Shown here: in pieces, positions 10,061-17,863 of the stretch | Layout: each line of letters starts with the position of its first letter | How positions within the stretch are numbered: position 1 is the first letter of the stretch | Origin: Boothiomyces macroporosus | Taxonomy: Eukaryota; Chytridiomycota; Chytridiomycetes; Rhizophydiales; Terramycetaceae | Direction: 5' to 3' | Assembly: GCA_027604185.1 (NCBI GenBank) | Contig: JADGKB010000185.1 | Location: 1-19,399 of the forward strand | DNA: 19,399 nt | Notes under the pieces: model-generated | What the model saw: only the letters and a program-made list of their open reading frames with translations | The model's database searches: none | What the model was told of the DNA's origin: nothing | Program-made: the position numbers and the translations under genes

Positions 10061-11606
10061 TTATTTCTCGTTAAACTGCACTTGCATCCCGTATTTCATT
10101 GGGAATGTCAAACTGCAACCAGGCATAATTTTGTCCATATTTTGAATCTTGAAATGGAACCTTGCCAGTATGCTGACCATAACGAATACCCCTTGAATTT
10201 CTGCCAAGGTTTTACCCAGGCAAATACGAGGTCCACAATTGAAGGCTGGATATTCATACTGAGTGGGTTGTTTGCCAGTCAGCCACCGTTCAGGCTTGAA
10301 TTCTAATGGGTCAGTCCAGACTTTGCTGTTTCTTCCGTATGCATATGGGCAGAACGCAATAGCAGTGCCAGCTGGAACCGGGGTACCATTTGGCAACACA
10401 TCATCATTCACAGCAAGCTTTGCCTCCCTTGAAACAGAAGGGTACAATCGAAGAGCTAACGTTAAACATTCGTTTACATTCTTTAAAAACAGCGTTTGCA
10501 TACTTCATTTTCTTTACAGTGTCGTAGTCGGGAATCAATTGGTCATTCATGCTACTTTTGATTTCAGCAAGCAAAGTATCAAGGACATTAGGGTTTTTAA
10601 ACAAAGAGTAGAACGTCCAGCTTAGTCCTTGCGCTGTAGTATCTCTTCCGGCAATCAAAAAGTTCAAGACATGATCAATCAATTGATCATCAGTGAGAGG
10701 AGAGCCATCTTCGCTTTTATAATTCATAAAGAGCGAAAGCAAGTCGTTTCTGGTCACATTTACCTCTTGTCTTCTGTCATTGATAACCTTCAAACCAAAT
10801 TCACGTATCATCTTAATATCAGCATCGAAATTTGGATAAATGAATCTATCAGTCATACTAAAGAATGGATTAAAGAATCTTTGACTGGTAGCTTGCTGAA
10901 TACGGTCGAAAGCCTGGGCAAAAGGTACATTGTCTTTGGTTAAACTCTGGATTTCAATCTGAGTTAGAGAGCTATTACCCCAAAAGCAATTTCCCCAAAG
11001 CTATCCATAAAGAATCGATGGAACATATCATGCAAATCAACAGCTTGACCATCCTTTTCCTTCAATACTTTGATGAAGGTCTGCATATTTGAGGAAAAGA
11101 CCGTTTCAATGTTGGACTTGAATGCCCTAGCAGTGAAAATCTTTGAGGCAAGTTTCCTTTGCATATACCACTCCTGGCCATCAGAATTAAAGATTCCATG
11201 TCCCAAGAATTCAGTCACTCTCTTTCCCCACAAATGCCCTTTGACGTAGTTTTCAAAGTTTGTGCTCATGACATACTCCAAGCTTTCAGGGTCGTTGATG
11301 AGGATAACTGGCTCCATAAACATGTTGCTAATCACTTTTGCACCAGAGAACTCTGGATCCAAAACTTCTTGAGCAATATAATCAGACATTCTATCCATAT
11401 TGGTGAGGAACGAAAAAGTGGTTCCAACGACAGGCAAATGAGACTTTGCTCTAGATATTAGCAAATCCAAACCGTTGAACTTTGGAATCGATTCGCTTTG
11501 TTCCAATGGCATCGTTCCTAAAGTACCAGCATAGTGCGCTAACTAAACCAACCGCACCAGCCGCAGCATAGTAGTAATCTTTGATTCTTTCGCTCTTTCT
11601 TGACAT
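10061..11606 (-). CDS. Cytochrome P450 (P450-7), four exons
   Basis: Complete P450 of 493 aa and the first gene of the array. Exons are 11606..11473, 11450..10979, 10958..10478 and 10455..10061, with introns of 22, 20 and 22 nt. I chose MSRKSERIKDYYY (11606) by comparison with the starts of P450-3 and -5; the frame stays open to an ATG at 11696 that would add 30 residues. Anchor near residues 13-28, then WYFRNDAIG. Motifs: AGRDTT 305-310, ExxR as ESLR 362-365 (Thr replaced by Ser), PERW 417-420, haem Cys 441. All three intron positions match those of P450-6, its closest relative here. Probable ER lipid hydroxylase, transcribed away from the acyl-CoA dehydrogenase. Confidence 0.94.
10456..10477 (-). 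other. 22-nt intron 3 of P450-7
   Basis: Phase 1, starts GTAAACGA and ends TTTAACGTTAG. Removal restores FKESLRLYPSV. Confidence 0.95.
10959..10978 (-). other. 20-nt intron 2 of P450-7
   Basis: Full sequence GTAATAGCTCTCTAACTCAG, phase 0, with CTAAC as branch-like site. Joins AFG to IEIQS. Confidence 0.95.
11451..11472 (-). other. 22-nt intron 1 of P450-7
   Basis: Phase 2, starts GTTTGGAT and ends TGCTAATATCTAG. Joins KVQR to AKSHLPVVG. Confidence 0.94.
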
Positions 11607-12105
11607 TAAAAAAGCTAAATTCCTTTTTCGATCGTGTGCCCACATCAGGCACGAGAACGCCTCTGATGGCCCGTCCTCCGTTTGGAAACAACACAAGATA
11701 AGAGTAGGGAAAAGGTTTGGCGCAAAACAACAACCGCAAAGGTAAATAAGCGGTGCAACTGATTGGGAAAGCGTTAAATTGGTCCAGGATAAATTTAGGC
11801 TACAATTATCTACTTGGTTTCATCTTGTAGGGCGCTTTACATGACCGAAAATAGTAGCGTTGAACAGTGATTTAGTCTCTGGTTGTTGCACCTTTATTAA
11901 TATTAGTATTCCCTTTATGCCAACAAATACAAATAATTCCAACTCTAATTACTTGAACATTCAGAAGGAATTCACAGTCACCGTGGGCCCCAATACCTGT
12001 AAATAGCCAACAGTTCCAAGCGAATTCATTCGTTGAGAGCCCATGTACCAGTATAGAATAGTCCAATTAAATTATATCATGTGGTTTAATTTTTTTCACT
12101 TTGAA
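11607..12105. promoter_or_regulatory. 499-nt divergent spacer, P450-7 / ACADSB
   Basis: Longest gene-free stretch in the window, between divergently transcribed genes, so it should contain both promoters. On the minus strand two CCAAT pentamers (11762..11766 and 11778..11782) face P450-7. On the plus strand CCAAT occurs at 11990..11994 and 12063..12067, facing the dehydrogenase. These are short motifs that can arise by chance. No other gene or RNA is recognisable. Confidence 0.35.
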
Positions 12106-13320
12106 ATGTTCAGAATCGCCAAAACCTTTTCAAGAGGAGCGAGATTATTTTCCTCATCCAGCATTGCCAGAACTACATCTCTGCATCATCTCACTCCGGA
12201 AGAAACCATGTTCAAGGAAGCCGTAGCAAAGTTTGCAAAGGATGTGATTTCTCCCAGAGTTCGTGAAATGGATGAAAAAGAAATGCTCGACAAGACAGTT
12301 TTGCAAGGGCTATTTGACAATGGGTTGATGGGGTTAGAAGTCCCTTCTCAATATGGCGGCTCTGAAGCTTCGTTCATGTCTGCGATTCTTGTTATTGAAC
12401 AGCTCGCCAAAGTTGACCCAGCTGTTGCTACCTTGTGTGATGTTCACAATACGGTTGTAAATACAGTAGTGCGAATGTATGGAACAGAAGCTCAAAAGGA
12501 AAAATACCTTGCTCCTTTGGCCACTGAAAAAGTAGGATCTTTCTGTTTGTCTGAAGCTGGTGCTGGATCAGATGCATTCGCTCTTCAAACTAGAGCCACA
12601 AAAAGCGGAAACAAATGGATATTGAATGGAACTAAAATGTGGATTAGCAATTCATACGAAGCGGATATTTTCTTGGTGTTTGCAACTGTCGATCCATCAT
12701 TGGGATACAAGGGAATTACTTGTTTCATTGTTGAAAAAGACTGGGGTGTCCAAGTTGCAAAGAAGGAGCAGAAACTTGGTATTAGAAGCTCCTCTACCTG
12801 TGTTCTTTCCTTTGACAATGTAGAAGTGCCAGAAGAAAACGTTTTGGGAGAAATTGGAAAAGGATACAAATACGCTATTGGAATATTAAACGAAGGAAGA
12901 ATCGGAATTGGTGCATTGATGACTGGGCTAGCCCAAGGCGCTGTTGACTCTGCCATTCCGTACACATTCCAAAGAAAGCAATTTGGTCAGTTTATCGGTG
13001 ATTTCCAAGGAATGCAGTTCCAATTTGCTCAAGTACAAACTGAAATTGAAGCCGCTAGATTAATGACTTACAATGCTGCTAGATTAAAAGAAGAGGGAAA
13101 ACCTTTTGTTATGGAAGCTGCAATGTGTAAATTATATGCTGCTCAAGTTGCAAAGAAAGCTGCTGCTTTGGCGATTGAATGGACTGGAGGTGTAGGCTTC
13201 ACCAGAGACTTGATTCTTGAAAAGTACTATAGAGATGTTATGGTTGGGCAAATCTATGAAGGCACCTCAAACGTTCAACTACAAACCATTGCCAAGATGC
13301 TCAAGCCTAAATATGCTTAA
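12106..13320 (+). CDS. ACADSB: Short/branched-chain acyl-CoA dehydrogenase, mitochondrial
   Basis: FAD enzyme that oxidises short branched-chain acyl-CoAs (such as 2-methylbutyryl-CoA of isoleucine catabolism) in the mitochondrial matrix, passing electrons to ETF. The 404-aa product is closest to ACADSB by many diagnostic stretches, such as KVGSFCLSEAGAGSD, GYKYAIG and the C-terminal IYEGTSNVQL. Both family signatures are present: CLSEAGAGSD, and EWTGGVGF continuing to EKYYRD. The catalytic base is Glu385 in IYEGT. The start at 12106 gives an Arg/Ser-rich amphipathic presequence (MFRIAKTFSRGARLFSSSS); an upstream in-frame ATG at 12043 looks like non-coding extension. It is the only complete gene here without an intron. 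Its stop lies 15 nt from the ERG27 stop. Confidence 0.96.
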   Translation: MFRIAKTFSRGARLFSSSSIARTTSLHHLTPEETMFKEAVAKFAKDVISPRVREMDEKEMLDKTVLQGLFDNGLMGLEVPSQYGGSEASFMSAILVIEQLAKVDPAVATLCDVHNTVVNTVVRMYGTEAQKEKYLAPLATEKVGSFCLSEAGAGSDAFALQTRATKSGNKWILNGTKMWISNSYEADIFLVFATVDPSLGYKGITCFIVEKDWGVQVAKKEQKLGIRSSSTCVLSFDNVEVPEENVLGEIGKGYKYAIGILNEGRIGIGALMTGLAQGAVDSAIPYTFQRKQFGQFIGDFQGMQFQFAQVQTEIEAARLMTYNAARLKEEGKPFVMEAAMCKLYAAQVAKKAAALAIEWTGGVGFTRDLILEKYYRDVMVGQIYEGTSNVQLQTIAKMLKPKYA

Positions 13321-13335
13321 TTTTGCAATATATTT

Positions 13336-14402
13336 TTATTTGTGGTTTGTCCATTCTTGTTTGTATTTGCCGTATAGCAAGTTTAGCTTTCGAACCAGTT
13401 TCTTGCTCATAATATCATCCTTTTCGTCATACTTTAGTTCAATTGATCGAACCCATCGCTGAGCCAATATATTGATTTCGCTGTGATACATTAAATTGGG
13501 ATTGATCTTTTCTGGCTCAGATTTGGCTACCCAAAGAGCGGAGGTAGCTGCGTTGTAACCGGTAATGTTTATTCCTGAGCAGAAAAAGATGCGCATCTAC
13601 GTTAAGAAGGGATTACAAGGATTAGTGCAAACAGGATCAAAAACTCACCCACTGCTCCTTTGGTGATTCCCGAAAGGACATTTCCAGGTGAGGTGATAAA
13701 AGAGTACACATTTCTTTCTCTCAATTCAGCGTTAACTCCAATACTAATCAGCTCGCATAACCTTTTTGACGACTCGTACGGTTTTGGTCTAAAATTAAAG
13801 TTAAATGACATACCCGTGAAGACACTGAAAATCCTCTGGATCAAAAAATGCAGTTTCGGAAGCAGTAGTAGAAGAACACCAAATGACTTTACCAGCACCA
13901 GATGCGGACAGCAAGTCTGTAAATTCTTTTACCAAGATATAATGACCGAATACATTGGCAGCAAATACTTGCCCCAATCCTTGCGGTGTTTGTTTTCCGA
14001 CTTCTTGTACAATAATATCACCGCCTGTTCTTGCAACATATCCAGGATCTGTTAGCAGTTTTGTTACACCATGTGCCAAATCAATTCGATCTACTGGCAT
14101 AATACCTGCATTCAAAAAGAGGTAATCCAAGACCACAAATCGCTCCTTGACTTTTTGAACCATATTAAAGACACTATTCGTATCTGAGAGATCGCACTGC
14201 ACACATGTTATTTGACTGGAAAAGATTTCAAATTCGTCCAGCAGCTGCTGTTTGGTCTACATTAACTTGAACTCACCAATTCAGCATTCTTGAGTGATCT
14301 GCAAGCTAGGATCAAATGAATGTCAGAGAATGTTTCCAGTAGTTGCTGGCAGATTCCTTTTCCGACTGAACCATTGGCGCCAGTAATCAAAGCGAGCTGC
14401 AT
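13336..14402 (-). CDS. ERG27: 3-keto-steroid reductase, ERG27/HSD17B7-like
   Basis: Short-chain dehydrogenase predicted to reduce the C3 ketone during C4-demethylation of sterols in the ER, using NADPH. The 333-aa protein comes from exons 14402..14277, 14256..13814, 13788..13617 and 13596..13336, with introns of 20, 25 and 20 nt. Cofactor motif TGANGSVG at 7-14 (Ser where many SDRs have the last-but-one Gly), NAG at 91-93, catalytic-type Ser in WCSS at about 170-171, and YxxxK as Tyr194/Lys198. After the catalytic core come a hydrophobic stretch (FLILFALIL) and a conserved YNAATSALWVA segment, as in HSD17B7 proteins. That supports ERG27 over a generic SDR. Tail-to-tail with ACADSB and head-to-head with the VPS9 gene. 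Confidence 0.9.
13597..13616 (-). other. 20-nt intron 3 of ERG27
   Basis: Full sequence GTAATCCCTTCTTAACGTAG, phase 0. Removal skips a TAA and joins the hydrophobic FALIL to MRIFF, keeping the HSD17B7-like alignment. Confidence 0.85.
13789..13813 (-). other. 25-nt intron 2 of ERG27
   Basis: Longest intron in the window. Phase 2, starts GTATGTCA and ends CTTTAATTTTAG. Removal creates the active-site segment HGPKPYESSK. Confidence 0.93.
14257..14276 (-). other. 20-nt intron 1 of ERG27
   Basis: Full sequence GTGAGTTCAAGTTAATGTAG, phase 0. Joins SLKNAEL to TKQQLLDEF. Confidence 0.9.
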
Positions 14403-14431
14403 TTTTGAGGCAAAGTAGTTTTCCGCGAATC
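14403..14431. promoter_or_regulatory. 29-nt divergent spacer between ERG27 and VPS9 start codons
   Basis: Only 29 nt separate two outward-facing ATGs, so 5' UTRs and core promoters must overlap each other or the neighbouring coding region. No TATA-like element fits in the gap. Both starts are well supported: the Rossmann motif begins at residue 7 of ERG27, and VPS9 exon 1 is needed in frame. Confidence 0.6.
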
Positions 14432-15633
14432 ATGGCTGTTGACTATGAAAAGTTTATCACACAGCTAAGGACAGAAGAGGGGGCTCCTTTAAAACTCAAA
14501 TTTCAAAAGTAAAACGAAAAGCTAAACCTAGTTTTCTGGTGCAGTTTGAGCGGGAGGCAAAGACGCTGCAACTGCAGAGGAAGCTCATTGCAAAGTTTCT
14601 TGTACGGATACTGGAAGATTCTCAGAATCACTTGGCATTCATCGACAAGGAAGACCAGTCTTTTGATGAGGAAAATGTAAAGGAAGGATGGGAAAAGGTT
14701 TGTCTAACTAACCTAGTTGGTCATGGCCAAGGTATTTGATTTGGTCTTTGGAGCCCCAACTACCGATGAACACAAGTCGAATGCGCTTCTCGCAAAGCAA
14801 ATAAAGACTTACTCGTGGATAGAAGAGCGACACTTGGATTTGAAAATCAACTTTTCGCTCTCATTGGAAGTCGCACAAGCAGAGCTGCTGCGCATCAATG
14901 GATACAAAGCGCCAAGGGATAAACTAATCATCCTTCACAATGTAATGCAAATTATAGTCGGTATATCTGTCCTCAACTAGATCTGATTAAAAAGTGGGGA
15001 ACCAATGAAGCGTCCAACAATGATTCGCTCTTGCCAACCCTAATCTTGGTTATTATTAGGGCAAATCCTCCAAATCTGATTAGCAATATCAAGTACATTA
15101 GCAGATATCGCAATGCGCAGGAAATGGAGCAGGGGAACAACCAATACTGTATGACAAATATGATGGGTGCCCTTTCATTCATTTACAACATGTCTCACAA
15201 GTCTCTTACCTTGACAGACAAAGAAAAATCCGAATGGTTGCCTAATCTTAACGATAGGGCCGGTGAAACAAAAGGAAGCGAACCAAATCTAAACAAATTC
15301 GCTGCTTCAGCCAAAGAAGAATTCGTTCAATTTTCAAGCCAAGTAACTGATTTTTTCGGGTCTTTTATCAAAGAAGTCAAAAGTACAGCTGATGAATTGT
15401 TGAATTCAAATCCTACTTCTCCCAAAGACCAAGTGTTTACTCCAAATAGCTTTGGTCCACCAGAGTTACCAACTCCCACTACTGGGAATAGTGCTGAACG
15501 AGAGTACATTGATAGGGAAAGGTATGAGTTGGATTTGGCTATTGCCATGTCACTGTCAGAAAACCAACAAAAACCACCAATGTTTGAAGAATCATTTGAT
15601 GAAGAGATCGAGTTACAAAAGAGCAAAAAATAA
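14432..15633 (+). CDS. VPS9: VPS9-domain Rab5-type GEF with C-terminal UIM
   Basis: Predicted guanine-nucleotide exchange factor for Rab5/Vps21 GTPases on endosomes. The 379-aa protein comes from exons 14432..14508, 14532..14697, 14717..14960 and 14981..15633, with introns of 23, 19 and 20 nt. The N-terminal half is a helical bundle. The VPS9 core (about residues 145-235) carries LPTLILVIIRANPP and ISNIKYI, with the family's invariant Asp (177), Tyr (218) and Thr (221) kept. Near the C-terminus ELDLAIAMSLSE (345-356) fits a ubiquitin-interacting motif, with the key Ala and Ser. Yeast Vps9 instead ends in a CUE ubiquitin-binding domain, so assignment as the functional equivalent is inferred. 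Head-to-head with ERG27; its stop is 22 nt from the LEU2 stop. Confidence 0.9.
14509..14531 (+). other. 23-nt intron 1 of VPS9 gene
   Basis: Phase 2, starts GTAAAACG and ends GCTAAACCTAG. Joins LKLKFQN to FLVQFEREA; unspliced it hits TAA at once. Confidence 0.9.
14698..14716 (+). other. 19-nt intron 2 of VPS9 gene
   Basis: Full sequence GTTTGTCTAACTAACCTAG, phase 0, with two overlapping CTAAC branch-like sites. The two flanking frames differ by 19 nt, so no other GT-AG pair here works. Confidence 0.92.
14961..14980 (+). other. 20-nt intron 3 of VPS9 gene
   Basis: Full sequence GTATATCTGTCCTCAACTAG, phase 1. Joins MQIIV to DLIKKWG inside the VPS9 domain. Confidence 0.92.
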
Positions 15634-15655
15634 ATTGGGTTTGGAGTATTAATGA

Positions 15656-16779
15656 TTATATTTGTGATAGTTTTTGTTTGAATACAGCGGCTACAGCATC
15701 GCCAACTTGGCTAGTAGTTGCACTTCCACCCAAATCTTTTGTTCTTAGCTTTTGTACATCAATTACATGAGCGACGGCTTCTTCTAGCGCTCTAGCCTCC
15801 TTTTTCATATTCAATGAACATTCTAGAAGCATAGCAGCACTGAGTATAGTACCAATTGGATTTGCGATTCCTTGTCCAGCGATATCTGGAGCAGATCCGT
15901 GAATAGGCTCGTAAAGTCCCAAACTGGCTTCTCCCCATCCATTCAAACTGGCGCTAGGCAATAGACCCAAGCTTCCAGGAATTACTGAAGATTCATCAGA
16001 CAGGATATCACCAAACATATTTTCAGTCAAAACTATCCCGTTCAGCTTACGCGGATTCATAACCATGTGCATAGCAGCAGAATCTACCAAATTATGATAC
16101 AGTGGAATTTGAGGGAATTCCTTTTCAAGAGTTTCGGTAACTACTCTTCTCCAAAGTCTAGAGGTAGCCAACACATTTGCCTTGTCGATTGAAGTGATTG
16201 CAAGTGGAGGATTATGAAGCAGGGCGAGGTTGGCTGCAACTCTGGTAATACGTTTAACTTCGTCGACAGTATAAGTCATTACATCATGGGCTACAAGTTA
16301 ATAAAGTGCTTACCAACACCATCTTTCTCTTCAGTGCGATCTCCAAAGTAAATACCACTAGTCAGTTCGCGAACAACAGTAAACTTTACATCCTTTACAA
16401 TCTCTGGTCGAAGTGGAGAATGATCAATCAGCGTAGTGCCAGGGAAAAAGCATGGTCTGATGTTTGCAAACAGATCCAGCTCTTTCCGAATTTTCAACAG
16501 TCCTTGCTCAGGTCGTGCAGGAGTTGGGTTTTCTTTAGTTGCAGGTCTTGGCCATTGGGGTCCACCAACAGCCCCCAAGAGGATAGCATCTGCCTTTCTA
16601 CAAGCTTCAAGTGTGGTATCTGGCAGTGGAACACCAGAAGCATCGATTGCTGATCCTCCGATTAGATGCGTTGTAAAAGTTAATCCAGGAATTAGTTCCA
16701 ACACCTTCTGCGCTTCAGCAACGACTTCAGGCCCTACACCATCGCCAGGAAGTAGAATAATATTCTTTTGATTAGTCAT
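15656..16779 (-). CDS. LEU2: 3-isopropylmalate dehydrogenase
   Basis: Leucine biosynthesis: NAD-dependent oxidative decarboxylation of 3-isopropylmalate to 2-ketoisocaproate. The 366-aa protein matches the family length. Exons are 16779..16314 and 16290..15656, around a 23-nt intron. Visible determinants: [11 protein letters not shown] at the N-terminus; substrate-binding Arg98, Arg108 and Arg137 (last in [11 protein letters not shown]); catalytic Tyr144 and Lys192; metal-site Asp225, Asp250 and Asp254; and the IDH/IMDH signature starting NMFGDILSD at about 246. There is no mitochondrial presequence, so a cytosolic location is expected, as in yeast. The promoter side is a 150-nt spacer shared with a divergent carrier gene. 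Confidence 0.97.
16291..16313 (-). other. 23-nt intron of LEU2
   Basis: Phase 1, starts GTAAGCAC and ends TTAACTTGTAG. Joins EKDGV to AHDVMTYT, the conserved order in this family. Confidence 0.95.
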
Positions 16780-16812
16780 AACAAGGAAATGGAAAATATT
16801 TCACATGCAACC

Positions 16813-16819
16813 TTTTATA
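16813..16819 (-). promoter_or_regulatory. TATA-like element upstream of LEU2
   Basis: TATAAAA on the minus strand, 34-40 nt upstream of the LEU2 ATG. It is a plausible core promoter element, but close to the start codon; transcript start sites would decide. Confidence 0.35.
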
Positions 16820-16929
16820 ACTTTCGGCTCCGTGTGTCACACGTCAGTAAGTGACATGATTGGAGGAGATTAAAGGATTGAACAGAGATGAAAAATATTT
16901 AAACTTTTTTAGAGTTTTCTAAATTATAA

Positions 16930-17836
16930 ATGGATTTCAAAAAGACTGATTGGCAGAAACAAACAGGAATTAATTTTCTATCGGTAATTTGACGATTGAT
17001 GACAGGGCGGATTCGCTCTCGCAACAGCTTTCGCAGTTATGCATCCCTTAGATACCCTGAAGACACAATTACAGACTCACCAGCCGATAGTGATGAAGAA
17101 CTTGGGAAGAGGATTCACGATTAGCTTCCTCTTGGCAGCACCTCAGGGTGGACTGCGGCTGTCAACTTATGAGTACAGCAAATCTTTTCTGTCAACAAAA
17201 AACATTGATAGCACTCTAGCGTCTGCAATATCTGCTTGTGCTGGTGACACGGTGTCTTCCATTGTCAAAGTTCCTCGAGAAGTAGTTACAGCACGTCTGC
17301 AGTCAGGTGTGGACTTGCAATCCATAAAGGGCGGAAACCCAGCACTAGCAACAATGAAAATGATTGTCAGGGAGCAGGGAGTTAAAGGATTGTTTAGAGG
17401 GTTTTGGAGTACCACAGCAAGAGACTGGCCATTTATGGTTATTTTGTTTACCACTTACGATTCTTTCAAACACAAGCATCAGGCTTATATAGGGCAAGAG
17501 CCTGATGATATTACTACAGTCAAGTCTACAATATTTGGGGGTATCTCTGGAGGTCTAGCGGGATTTTTAACTACACCATTTGACGTGATAAAGACCAATA
17601 TCATGACAAAAAGTTCAAGCTCCTCGATCTTTGTGGTTGGAAAGGAATTGCTACAGAAGAGCGGGACCAAGGGACTATTTGTTGGCGGAGGAGCCAGAAG
17701 TGTGTGGTGGTAACTGTATTTTGAATTTAGGTTCTGTGTTTGCTCAATGTTTTTCCCAATGTACGAAGCTGGCAAATCTACCCTTGGATCAGCTTTTGTA
17801 AAGGAATACGGACATCAAAAACTGGTAGTCGGTTAA
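16930..17836 (+). CDS. Mitochondrial carrier family (SLC25) protein
   Basis: Inner-membrane metabolite carrier of 287 aa, the usual length for the family. Exons are 16930..16983, 17006..17709 and 17731..17836, with introns of 22 and 21 nt. Three tandem repeats are seen. The first has PLDTLK at residues 32-37 and the third PFDVIK at 209-214. The second reads PREVVT at 108-113, so the usual final Lys/Arg is Thr. Each repeat continues with a GxxGLFRGF-like segment. The VPREVVTARLQ context and third repeat resemble S-adenosylmethionine-type carriers, but the first repeat (LAAPQGGLRLSTYE) does not, so I leave the substrate open. Divergent from LEU2; the stop is 27 nt from the BMT2 stop. Confidence 0.9.
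16984..17005 (+). other. 22-nt intron 1 of carrier gene
   Basis: Phase 0, starts GTAATTTG and ends GATTGATGACAG. Joins INFLS to GGFALATAF, the first carrier helix. Confidence 0.92.
17710..17730 (+). other. 21-nt intron 2 of carrier gene
   Basis: Phase 2, starts GTAACTGT and ends TTTTGAATTTAG. Read through it gives TGG TAA, a stop. Removal adds the last helix, SMFFPMYEAGK. Confidence 0.92.
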
Positions 17837-17863
17837 TGCAAATATAATTGTTACTTACACATT

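Noticed and set aside
1..11606. Interpretation of the P450 copies as frameshifted pseudogenes
   Set aside because: The breaks recur at identical positions, always have GT...AG ends with a branch-like motif, and the joined frames are complete with all catalytic motifs. The same structure occurs in single-copy housekeeping genes.
12043..12105. Upstream ATG of the acyl-CoA dehydrogenase
   Set aside because: The extra 21 residues are not presequence-like, and the ATG at 12106 gives a typical Arg/Ser-rich mitochondrial targeting peptide.
13575..13656. Longer introns (52, 56 or 74 nt, beginning at or near GTGAGT) for the third ERG27 intron
   Set aside because: The 52-nt version breaks the frame. 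The 56- and 74-nt versions delete the hydrophobic FLILFALIL segment expected in HSD17B7-type proteins. The 20-nt intron at 13597-13616 keeps frame and alignment.
16843..16857. ACGTCA within a GTCAC...GTGAC inverted repeat upstream of LEU2, as a CREB/Gcn4-type site
   Set aside because: Only a half-site match in a short spacer. No canonical TGACTC or Leu3-type CCGG-spaced element is present, so I cannot support a regulator.
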